Source: Bacteroidales bacterium
Lineage (GTDB): Bacteria; Bacteroidota; Bacteroidia; Bacteroidales; VadinHA17
Assembly: GCA_003141525.1 (NCBI GenBank)
Contig: PLML01000114.1
Coordinates: 1,939-50,718, forward strand
Length of the DNA stretch: 48,780 nt
Direction of reading: 5' to 3'
In this document: positions 33,258 through 41,206 of the stretch, piece after piece
Numbering within the stretch: the first letter of the stretch is position 1
Layout: every line of letters begins with the position of its first letter
Notes under the pieces: model-generated
What the model was told of the DNA's origin: nothing
Databases searched by the model: none
The model's input: the letters and a program-made list of their open reading frames with translations, nothing else
Made by a program: the position numbers and the translations under genes

Positions 33258-35378
33258 TTATTTTTTTATACTTATCTCAAAAAGATCTCCGGAATATAAC
33301 CTATCCAGATTTATAACAAATCCCTTCTGCCTCAACCCGGTTCCGTTAAAAGTTGCAATAATCTTCCCATCCATTGACTTTACCTCATACGTTTTTCCCG
33401 GATCGAGATAATTTACTGTTACAACTCGTTTTGTCTCTACTGAACCATGTCTGAAAACACCAACGATACCTCCGCTCATTGTTTCTGTATTTATACGCTG
33501 GAATCCATCCCACATTCCCTCAATTGGTTCGCCAAATCCCGGAAGATCCTGCCGAAAACTCATAATACCGTATGCGCTTTCCATTTGCTGGAGCCAGTCA
33601 GCATAACTACGGTATTTTTTCAAATCCGTTTCAGACAGTTTCCTTGGATCACCCAGCATAATCGGCAGGGCGCCGGCAATTGATTTGATATGTGTTTCCC
33701 AGTCTTTATCCTGCATCTGCGGATTTCCGATCACGAGTGAGGTTGCCGGTATTGCAGGTGAGCGCCACCAAGCCATATTCCGGATCCTGATATCGGTTTT
33801 CTCACCGGCTGCACCATCGAAATTAGAGAGCCAGTCGCCTTCAGCATGTTTCAACAATGCATAGTCAATTAATTGGGTCCCTCCCATCGTTTCAAAAGTA
33901 CAATCAATAAAAAGTTCGGGTTTTGCTGAATGAAGCTCATCAAAAAGCTGCCACAGTCGTTCATAATTAGTGTAAAGCGACTCATTATGATCCTTGTGAC
34001 CCGGATGATTTGTTGAATAGCATCCCGATTGTGTATGATCATATGTATATGCACTTGTTACTACTGCAAAATCAAGCTTGAAATATTCCAGGCCATAATC
34101 AACGGAAAGTTTAAGCAGGATACCCTTAATATAATCGTACCACCCTGTGCCAAAACATGCAGTATACTTTTCTTTGTCATCGGGTGCATGCAACGATGTA
34201 GGTTTGCCATTTTTATCAAGCACAAACCATTCCGGATGTGACTTGTATACTTTACTTTCCGGACTGGCGCTGCCAATGCTGATCCAAAGCCCGGGTTTCA
34301 TCCCCAGCGACTTAATATAATCAAATACTGGCTTAAGTCCGTTCGGGAATTTTTTCATATCGATTCCCCAGTCTCCGTAGCTGTCCTGCCATCCATCGTC
34401 AATTACAAACTCCTTCATCCCGGCATCGGCAGCTGCTTTAGCCAGTTCCATTACAAGTTTCTCATTTATGTTTTTATAGAATGGTTCCCAGGTGTTATAT
34501 ACAAATATCGGCTTCTCTTTAAGCTCTGAAAGTCTGATTCCCATGTATTTCCGTATAAAATCAGGAACAACGGTATTAAGGACCACATCAGGAGTTTTTT
34601 GATGGCTATAAACCATAGTAAATACTTGTGGAGTCTCAAACGATTCACCCTTTTCAATCCATTTACGGAAAGGGAACAGAGAATTTTTATGAGTAAGTCC
34701 AACACAGATATCCTGGGCCTCATAGAACACCGAAGTATGCTTCATTACACCGGTTGCTTCATTGCCAAGTACAAGGCCCTGTTCACGATTCATGTCATGA
34801 ACAATGATCAGGGCATCCTGCTTACCACCGTCATAAGGGCCGATATATCTTCTCCTTCCATAATCATGATAAATCCAGCTAAATGTTACAGGATAATAAC
34901 CCGGAACTTCAAACTTCTCAACATCAACTGATTCCAGTTTAACAATTTTATCGGATAAATTTTTGACAACAAGACTTTTACGGATTGCAGGGGAATTAGG
35001 ATACATTAAAAACTTCACAGTAAGTTCCACTTTCTTATCCTGGCTGATGAGTTTTACTGCAGCTCCACTGCCTTCATTATTATCTGTGATCACCTGGATA
35101 TTAATCAGTTCCCACCGACCTCTGCCTGAATAGATCATATCGTTAACCTCAAACTGAAAATCGGTACAGGTATCAGAAAAAGAACTAAAATCCCCGCTTA
35201 ATGGTTTATAGGAAACTGTAAGAAAACTACCCTCAGATGAAGGAAGTTTGATTGTTCTTCTCACAATGCCATTGCAGAGGATCAGCTCCGTTTTGGTCCA
35301 TTTTGCAAAGGGATTAATAGCATTGCCAAGTTCCGAGACTGTAAGAACCAGGAGAAATGTAATAATAGCTTTCTTCAT
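33258..35378 (-). CDS. Secreted GH36-like glycoside hydrolase (alpha-galactosidase type)
   Basis: 706 residues with signal peptide MKKAIITFLLVLTVSELGNA. An N-terminal beta-sandwich is followed by a GH36/GH31-clan barrel: VYNTWEPFYKNI, FVIDDGWQDSYGDWGIDMKKFPNGL, GMKPGLWISIGSASPESKVYKSHPEWF, and YFKLDFAVV with the nucleophile at Asp436. The usual acid/base segment (W.SDNTD) is represented by DWLSNFDG, with Asn where the acid normally stands and an Asp two residues on. Alpha-galactosidase is the nearest named activity, but another alpha-glycoside is possible. It is the first gene of a pair with the GH120 enzyme. Confidence 0.8.
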   Translation of the reverse strand: MKKAIITFLLVLTVSELGNAINPFAKWTKTELILCNGIVRRTIKLPSSEGSFLTVSYKPLSGDFSSFSDTCTDFQFEVNDMIYSGRGRWELINIQVITDNNEGSGAAVKLISQDKKVELTVKFLMYPNSPAIRKSLVVKNLSDKIVKLESVDVEKFEVPGYYPVTFSWIYHDYGRRRYIGPYDGGKQDALIIVHDMNREQGLVLGNEATGVMKHTSVFYEAQDICVGLTHKNSLFPFRKWIEKGESFETPQVFTMVYSHQKTPDVVLNTVVPDFIRKYMGIRLSELKEKPIFVYNTWEPFYKNINEKLVMELAKAAADAGMKEFVIDDGWQDSYGDWGIDMKKFPNGLKPVFDYIKSLGMKPGLWISIGSASPESKVYKSHPEWFVLDKNGKPTSLHAPDDKEKYTACFGTGWYDYIKGILLKLSVDYGLEYFKLDFAVVTSAYTYDHTQSGCYSTNHPGHKDHNESLYTNYERLWQLFDELHSAKPELFIDCTFETMGGTQLIDYALLKHAEGDWLSNFDGAAGEKTDIRIRNMAWWRSPAIPATSLVIGNPQMQDKDWETHIKSIAGALPIMLGDPRKLSETDLKKYRSYADWLQQMESAYGIMSFRQDLPGFGEPIEGMWDGFQRINTETMSGGIVGVFRHGSVETKRVVTVNYLDPGKTYEVKSMDGKIIATFNGTGLRQKGFVINLDRLYSGDLFEISIKK

Positions 35379-35414
35379 AAATACATGATTTTGGGTTCTT
35401 GCTATGGAAATCCT

Positions 35415-35576
35415 TTAACCACAAAGTATCACAAAGTAAATCACAAAGTAACACAAAGGGGAAAAAGTACAATTAAAATCAGATTAATAAGTTCAAAATA
35501 ATATTAACAAATAATTTTTTCAAAAAGTCTTTGTGAACCTTAGTGCTTACCTTTGTGTTCCTTTGTGGTAAAAAAG
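35415..35576. repeat. CCTTTGTG/CACAAAGG inverted-pair element, copy B
   Basis: The half TTAACCACAAAGTATCACAAAG...CACAAAGGGGAAAAAG (35415-35468) is followed about 55 bp later by the inverted half AAGTCTTTGTGAACCTTAGTG...CCTTTGTGGTAAAAAAG (35523-35576). The first half contains internal direct repeats of TCACAAAGTA. It occupies most of the 294-bp gap between the divergent GH36-like and DHOD-like genes. The arms are in the opposite order to copies A and C. Confidence 0.75.
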
Positions 35577-35601
35577 TTTTAAATGATGTACCAGTTTATT
35601 A

Positions 35602-35632
35602 TTTCTCTATTATTTTCGAATTGTTAACTTTG
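35602..35632 (+). promoter_or_regulatory. Promoter of the DHOD-like gene
   Basis: TTTC, 19 bp, TAACTTTG; the -7 box is a full match and the -33 box has one mismatch to the Bacteroidota consensus. It predicts a leader of about 35 nt before the ATG at 35673. Confidence 0.65.
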
Positions 35633-35672
35633 AAATATTTACTTAAAATCTGAATAATTTATATATTCATTT

Positions 35673-36707
35673 ATGGAAAACTTGCAAACGACCTATTTAG
35701 GGTTAAAACTCAGGAATCCGCTAATAGCAGGAAGCTGCGGAATTACAAATTCGATATCAAATATTAAGGAACTGGCAAAAAAAGGTGTCGGGGCTGTTGT
35801 AATCAAATCTCTTTTTGAGGAACAAATACATATTGAAACCGAAAAAGTTATTAAAAATGATGAGGATGGAGTAACTACCTTTAACCATGCACCTGATACA
35901 ATATTCAGCAAAAGAATTTATGACTACGATGAGGCGTATTCATATATCTACGATTTTGCCAGACGGAACACACTGGGAAAATACCTTGAATTCCTTACAG
36001 AAGCAAAGAATTCTGTAGATATTCCTGTAATTGCCAGCATAAACTGTGTCTCCAGCCAGGACTGGCATTCTTTTGCAAGAAAAATTGAGGAAACAGGCGT
36101 TGATGCACTTGAACTGAATATTTATATTCTTCCTTCCGACTGGCGGAGAAGCGGTGAAGACAATGAGAAGATTTACTATGATATAATTCGTGAAGTCAGA
36201 AATTATGTCAACCTGCCATTAGCAGTTAAAATCGGATTTTATTTCTCATCGCTTGCTCAGTCAATTAATAAATTGTCTCAATCTGGTATTAAGGGTCTTG
36301 TTTTATTTAACAGACCATATAATGCTGATATAGATATTGATAAGATAGGGCTAAGTCACGGACCAATCTATAGTACTGCTGATGAATATATTCATACACT
36401 CCGTTGGATATCAATACTTTCAGGCCATGTAAGCTGTGATCTCTCAGCTTCTACAGGGGTACATGATTATAAGGCATTTATAAAGCAGATTTTAGCCGGA
36501 GCAACTACTGTACAGATCGCATCAGCTCTTTATAAAGAGGGATTTGATGTAATTCCTGAAATTCTGAAGAAAACATCAGAATGGATGAAGAAACATAATT
36601 TTGATTCAGTTGATTCATTCAGAGCCCGGCTAAGCAAATCTAACCTCGATAATCCGGCAGCTATTGAAAGGGTTCAGTTCATGAAACTCTATTCAGGAAT
36701 CGAGTAA
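35673..36707 (+). CDS. Dihydroorotate-dehydrogenase-like flavoprotein
   Basis: 344 residues. The FMN-barrel pattern of class 1 DHOD is clear: TYLGLKLRNPLIAGSCGITNSISNIKELAKKGVGAVVIKS, PVIASINC, GVDALELNIYIL, PLAVKIGFYF, and TGVHDYKAFIKQILAGATTVQIASALYKEGF. The loop NxSCPN that carries the catalytic cysteine in true DHODs is NIYILPSD here (149-156), so pyrimidine synthesis is unlikely. This is the separate 'DHOD-like' family with unknown substrate. Its 3' end overlaps NDH-2 by 19 bp on the opposite strand. Confidence 0.85.
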   Translation: MENLQTTYLGLKLRNPLIAGSCGITNSISNIKELAKKGVGAVVIKSLFEEQIHIETEKVIKNDEDGVTTFNHAPDTIFSKRIYDYDEAYSYIYDFARRNTLGKYLEFLTEAKNSVDIPVIASINCVSSQDWHSFARKIEETGVDALELNIYILPSDWRRSGEDNEKIYYDIIREVRNYVNLPLAVKIGFYFSSLAQSINKLSQSGIKGLVLFNRPYNADIDIDKIGLSHGPIYSTADEYIHTLRWISILSGHVSCDLSASTGVHDYKAFIKQILAGATTVQIASALYKEGFDVIPEILKKTSEWMKKHNFDSVDSFRARLSKSNLDNPAAIERVQFMKLYSGIE

Positions 36708-37996
36708 CTGTTTGATGATATATCTGCACAACCCTTAGGCCTGATTATTAATCTGGTGGACTGATCGTAGGTAAAATATTTAAAAGCCCAGTTCATGAAG
36801 ATCAGAAGTTTATTTTTTACCCCTATTATACTCATGAGATGTATGAACATCCAGACAAACCAGGCAAAGACACCCTGAAAACGGACAGAAGGAAGTTCAA
36901 CTACAGCAAGATGCCTTCCAACAGTCGCCATGGTCCCTAAATCTTTGTATTTAAACTCTTTTATGGGTTTATTGCTCTTCATCCTGCCTAAATTTTCAGC
37001 TAACAACTGTGCCTGTTGAATGGCTACCTGCGCAACCTGAGGATGTCCAACAGGATATTTTTTCTCTGTCTGCAGAGAGATATCTCCAATAGCAAAGATG
37101 TTTGAATATCCTGAAACTCTGTTAAAACTGTCGACTCTGATCCTTCCGGTTCTTGAGAAACAATTGGAATTAATCCCTTCAATACTGTTCCCAGCAATTC
37201 CTGCAGTCCAGATAATCATGCCAGTAATTATGGTTTTTCCTGAATCAATAAATACGGTTTTCTCATCACAGCCGGTTGCCCTGGTATTTGTAAGCACCTG
37301 GACTCCCATTTTTTCAAGAAAACTCCTGGCTTTATCTGAAGATTGCTGAGACATGGAGCTTAGTACTCTGTCTACAGCCTCGATAAGATATATTTTTGCC
37401 CTGATCTCTTTAAACTCTGGATAATCTTTAGAAAGGACGTATTTATTCATCTCTGCCAGCGCTCCCGCAATCTCAACTCCTGATGGACCTCCTCCAATGA
37501 TTACAATTGTCATAAGCATCTCACGTTCTTCAGCATTTTGAGCTGTAAGAGCATTTTCAAAGTTCATCAGAAGTGAATTTCTCAGATCAAGTACTTCAGC
37601 AATTGTCTTCATCCCCCTTGAATATTTCTGCATCTGTGCAGAACCAAAATATGCATTAGTAGCGCCATGTGCCAGTACAAGATAGTCGTATTCAATCTCT
37701 CCCGAAGATGTTATGAGTGAATTACTGGCAGTATCAACCGATTTTACCTCCACCTTTCTCAGATGGAAATCTTTATAATGCTGGAATATTTTTCGGAGAG
37801 GGAAAAGGATTGAGCTTTCTTCAAGGCCGGCGGAAGCTACCTGGTAAAAAAGCGGCGGGAACTGGTGATAATTATGTTTATCAAGAATAACTACCTGATA
37901 ACCTGTTTTTTTAAGTTTTTTGGACAGGGTTAACCCTGCAAATCCGCAACCAACTATTACAACTCTTTTTTTATTTGTTCTTGGGATATTAATCAT
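36689..37996 (-). CDS. Type II NADH:quinone oxidoreductase (NDH-2-like)
   Basis: 435 residues. Two dinucleotide folds are visible: KKRVVIVGCGFAGLTLSKKLKK (FAD, near residue 9) and MTIVIIGGGPSGVEIAGALAEMNKYV (NADH, near 160). FAIGDISLQTE is the FAD-binding end, and a hydrophobic C-terminal region (GVFAWFVWMFIHLMSIIGVKNKLLIFMNWAFKYF) fits membrane attachment. The enzyme oxidises NADH and reduces quinone without pumping protons. It follows nuoN on the same strand after 158 bp, giving two NADH entry routes side by side. Confidence 0.9.
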   Translation of the reverse strand: MINIPRTNKKRVVIVGCGFAGLTLSKKLKKTGYQVVILDKHNYHQFPPLFYQVASAGLEESSILFPLRKIFQHYKDFHLRKVEVKSVDTASNSLITSSGEIEYDYLVLAHGATNAYFGSAQMQKYSRGMKTIAEVLDLRNSLLMNFENALTAQNAEEREMLMTIVIIGGGPSGVEIAGALAEMNKYVLSKDYPEFKEIRAKIYLIEAVDRVLSSMSQQSSDKARSFLEKMGVQVLTNTRATGCDEKTVFIDSGKTIITGMIIWTAGIAGNSIEGINSNCFSRTGRIRVDSFNRVSGYSNIFAIGDISLQTEKKYPVGHPQVAQVAIQQAQLLAENLGRMKSNKPIKEFKYKDLGTMATVGRHLAVVELPSVRFQGVFAWFVWMFIHLMSIIGVKNKLLIFMNWAFKYFTYDQSTRLIIRPKGCADISSNSYSIPE

Positions 37997-38154
37997 ATAG
38001 TTATTTTAATGCTGTTATATTATTAACACAAGAACCATATTATAGTTCAACCAGTAATAATTTGATTTAAAAGCAATGCAAAAAAATGAATAGATTTAAA
38101 CTATGAAAAATGTTTATCAGGTAATTTCACCTTGAAGAGCATATTATTGAACGG

Positions 38155-39576
38155 CTACATCTTAACAAATCTTATAATAATCTCAATAAGCCAGCCCGGA
38201 TAAATACCCAAGATTAAAATACTAAACCCGATAATAGCAAGGGTAATATTGCCGATAAGTGAAAGTTCAGGTAGTTTAATATCACTTGCAGTGGAGAAGA
38301 GCATGGTAATAATTCTGAGGTAATAGTATAACCCTATGACGCTATTGATTATCATTGAAATTATGAGTACCATAAGCCCTGCCTTCATGCCCTCGAGAAT
38401 GATGTAGAATTTTGCAATGAAACCTGCCGTTATGGGTATTCCGGCAAGCGATAGTAATGAGAGTGTAAATACGATTGCGATCCATGGTCTTTTCCAGAAG
38501 AGCCCTTTAAAATCTTCTATTTTTTCAGCTTCATATTCATTAGTCGAAAGAAGTGTTATCACACCGAAAGCCCCGATTGTTGTAAAAAAATATGATATCA
38601 GATAAAAAATTGAAGCCTGTATTCCTCTGTTGCTGCCGGTCAGCAATATTATTAGCAGGTATCCCATATTTGCAATGGATGAATATCCTAAGAGCCTTTT
38701 TATGTTCTTTTGCCTTATAGCAAGTATGTTTCCCACGAACATTGAAAGTACTGCGATACCCGAAATTGCAATAAATAAGTAATGGTTATTGAACCCTCTG
38801 AGAATAAAAAAGAACCTTATCAATATTGCCATTACGGCTCCTTTTGAAACTGTAGCTATATATGCTGAAACGGGGGCAGGTGCTCCCTGATAGACATCGG
38901 GTGTCCACATATGAAACGGAACTAATGCAAGCTTAAAACCTATTCCAACCATCATCATTCCAAAACCGGATATAACAAGCGGGGATAACGGATCATGTGT
39001 GACAAGTGCTGCTGCTATTGCTCCAAATTGCATTGTCCCGAATGCAGTGTATATCAAAGCCATACCAAATAATAAAAATGCAGAAGAAACAGAAGCCAGG
39101 ATAAGATATTTAATTCCGGCTTCGATAGAATTGCTTTTATATCTCAGGAATGCTATGAGTATATATAATGAGATGCTGAGCGTTTCAATGCCAAGAAAAA
39201 AGAGTACGAAATGATTAGCAACAGCCAGCAATGATGCTCCAAGTGTTGAAGTAAAGATAATTATATAATACTCTTCCCTGACACCATCAAGTTGCTTTAT
39301 ATAATCATAAGAAAGGAATGTAACAAGCAATGCAGAAATGATAATTATTCCGAGAAAAAACAGGCTGTAACTGTCGATAATAAATAATGGCTCTATAGTA
39401 TGAGGAACCGACGGAACAATAAAAAATATCGAACAAAATGCCGCTAATAATGACAGAACAGAAAATCCAAAAACAACTCTGTAATTTCGCAAAATAGAAA
39501 CTACGATCATAATCACAACAGGAGCTATGGCAATAATGAGGAAGGGCATTAAACACAAAAAATCTTTACCGGTCAT
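38155..39576 (-). CDS. nuoN: NADH-quinone oxidoreductase subunit N
   Basis: 473 residues, about 14 membrane helices. Antiporter-like features include FFLGIETLSISLYILIAFLRYKSNSIEAGIKYL, GFKLALVPFHMWTPDVYQGAPAPVSAYIATVSKGAVM and RQKNIKRLLGYSSIANMGYL. It is one of three proton-channel-like membrane-arm subunits of complex I. It is the last complex I gene, 13 bp after nuoM. Confidence 0.96.
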   Translation of the reverse strand: MTGKDFLCLMPFLIIAIAPVVIMIVVSILRNYRVVFGFSVLSLLAAFCSIFFIVPSVPHTIEPLFIIDSYSLFFLGIIIISALLVTFLSYDYIKQLDGVREEYYIIIFTSTLGASLLAVANHFVLFFLGIETLSISLYILIAFLRYKSNSIEAGIKYLILASVSSAFLLFGMALIYTAFGTMQFGAIAAALVTHDPLSPLVISGFGMMMVGIGFKLALVPFHMWTPDVYQGAPAPVSAYIATVSKGAVMAILIRFFFILRGFNNHYLFIAISGIAVLSMFVGNILAIRQKNIKRLLGYSSIANMGYLLIILLTGSNRGIQASIFYLISYFFTTIGAFGVITLLSTNEYEAEKIEDFKGLFWKRPWIAIVFTLSLLSLAGIPITAGFIAKFYIILEGMKAGLMVLIISMIINSVIGLYYYLRIITMLFSTASDIKLPELSLIGNITLAIIGFSILILGIYPGWLIEIIIRFVKM

Positions 39577-39589
39577 ATGTTATTGTCCT

Positions 39590-41206
39590 TTATATTAACT
39601 TTTTCCCCTTAGTGTTATTTTGTGTTCCTTTGTGGTTAAATGAATTAGCTTTTACCACCAAGGTGCACAAAGAGTTACACGAAGGTTCACAAAGGATGTT
39701 TTCCGCATTGTCAGAGTTACTTCCCGGGTTCTGAAAGGTTATCTCTCTATGTTTAATCAATGTCTTCAAAAGGGACGGTTTAGCTGTATCAAGTACAGGC
39801 TGCGGAAACAGGCCTAACCAGACGATTGCAATAACCAATAAAGCTGAAACTACTTTTTCACGGAGTGTCAGATCATTAATTTTCCAGTCAGTATTTTTAT
39901 TGCCGAGGAAGACTTTCTGGACAATCCGGAGAGAATAAATTGTTGCTGCAATCAGTCCCAGGCTTGACAGACAAGACATCAGTATATTTGCTTTAAAAGC
40001 TCCGATCAGTATAAGGAGTTCCGCAATAAAATTACCCAATCCCGGTAATCCCAATGATGCCATGGAGAAGATGAGCCCGATAGCACCCATAACCGGGGCT
40101 TTTTCCCAAAGACCCCCCATTTTATTTATATCCCGTGTATGAATACGTTCGTAAAGCTGCCCGACTAATATAAACAGTGCCCCGGTACTTATTCCGTGTG
40201 CAATCATCTGAATAACAACTCCCTGATAAGCCAGTTCATTAAACGAAAAAACGCCAAGTATTACAAAACCCATATGACTGACACTCGTATAAGCCACCAG
40301 GCGCTTCAGATCAGTTTGCGCAAATGCAAGTTTGGCACCATACAGGATACCTGCAACACCAAGTAACATCCCAATTGGGGCGAAAGTAACCGATTCAGAT
40401 GGGAATAATGGGACTATAAATCGCAGAAGACCATAAGCTCCTGTTTTCAAAAGCAACGCGGCAAGAATGAGGCTTCCAGCGGTTGGCGCTTCGGTATGAG
40501 CATCCGGCAACCAGTTGTGCAAAGGGACAACAGGTAATTTTACCAGAAATGCTGCAAGGAATCCGAGCATTATCAGCAGACCAGTTGAATCAGCCATTCT
40601 GGTTCCAAGCAGCTGCAGATAATCAAACGTATATAACCCGGTCGAATGTCCGTGTACAAAATATAAAGTAATTATTGAGATAAACATCAGGAGTCCGCTT
40701 GCCTGTGTATAAAGAAAGAATTTATTAGAGGCGGCAGTCCTGTTCTCATGTCCCCAGATACCAATCAGAAAGTACATCGGGACGAGCATCAGTTCCCAGA
40801 AGAAATAGAAAAGGAAGAGATCAAGTGAAAGAAATACTCCCGTAATTCCTGTTAAAATAAGCAGAAGATTGAAATGGAAGAACCCAACTTTTGAATCTAT
40901 CTCTTTCCAGGAAATAATAACAGAAATTATCCCAAGGAAAAATGTCAGAATGAGCATCACGAGGCTTAAGCCATCAAGAGCAAGATGCAAGCTTATACCG
41001 AATTCAGGAATCCAGTTAAACTTAATATCAATCAGCCAGTCTTTATCCGACGGGTTTGATTGCAAAAGATATAAAATGATAAGAATCAAATCAGTGGACA
41101 ATGCAACAAAGGAAATTATACGAGGCCAGATATGATTCCGTTTTCCTGTAAGCCATGCGAGAAACGCTCCTGCCAATAATATAACTATAAGATAAATAAG
41201 TATCAT
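39590..41206 (-). CDS. nuoM: NADH-quinone oxidoreductase subunit M
   Basis: 538 residues. Antiporter-like motifs: FYFFWELMLVPMYFLIGIWG with the key Glu, LPVVPLHNWLPDAHTEAPTAGSLILAALLLKTGAYG, and TDLKRLVAYTSVSHMGFVILG. It overlaps nuoL by 4 bp (ATGA), indicating coupling. The last 37 or so residues (ENILCEPSCNSLCTLVVKANSFNHKGTQNNTKGKKLI) are encoded by a dispersed CCTTTGTG/CACAAAGG inverted-pair repeat, so the original stop codon has apparently been replaced and the protein extended. Confidence 0.96.
   Translation of the reverse strand: MILIYLIVILLAGAFLAWLTGKRNHIWPRIISFVALSTDLILIILYLLQSNPSDKDWLIDIKFNWIPEFGISLHLALDGLSLVMLILTFFLGIISVIISWKEIDSKVGFFHFNLLLILTGITGVFLSLDLFLFYFFWELMLVPMYFLIGIWGHENRTAASNKFFLYTQASGLLMFISIITLYFVHGHSTGLYTFDYLQLLGTRMADSTGLLIMLGFLAAFLVKLPVVPLHNWLPDAHTEAPTAGSLILAALLLKTGAYGLLRFIVPLFPSESVTFAPIGMLLGVAGILYGAKLAFAQTDLKRLVAYTSVSHMGFVILGVFSFNELAYQGVVIQMIAHGISTGALFILVGQLYERIHTRDINKMGGLWEKAPVMGAIGLIFSMASLGLPGLGNFIAELLILIGAFKANILMSCLSSLGLIAATIYSLRIVQKVFLGNKNTDWKINDLTLREKVVSALLVIAIVWLGLFPQPVLDTAKPSLLKTLIKHREITFQNPGSNSDNAENILCEPSCNSLCTLVVKANSFNHKGTQNNTKGKKLI
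39598..39697 (-). repeat. CCTTTGTG/CACAAAGG inverted-pair element, copy C, within nuoM
   Basis: On the minus strand ATCCTTTGTGAACCTTCGTGTAACTCTTTGTGCACCTTGGTGGTAAAAG is followed by TTAACCACAAAGGAACACAAAATAACACTAAGGGGAAAAAG. The inner arms pair at 15 of 18 positions, giving a long hairpin. It is translated as the C-terminal tail of NuoM and ends 9 bp before the nuoM stop. Confidence 0.8.

Noticed and set aside
35415-35468. Tandem TCACAAAGTA units resembling short direct repeats of a CRISPR array
   Set aside because: Units are about 10-12 bp with no spacers of even length and no cas genes; they belong to the CACAAAGG element.
38417-39214. Plus-strand ORFs inside nuoN
   Set aside because: Antisense shadows of hydrophobic coding sequence; no start signals or recognisable domains.
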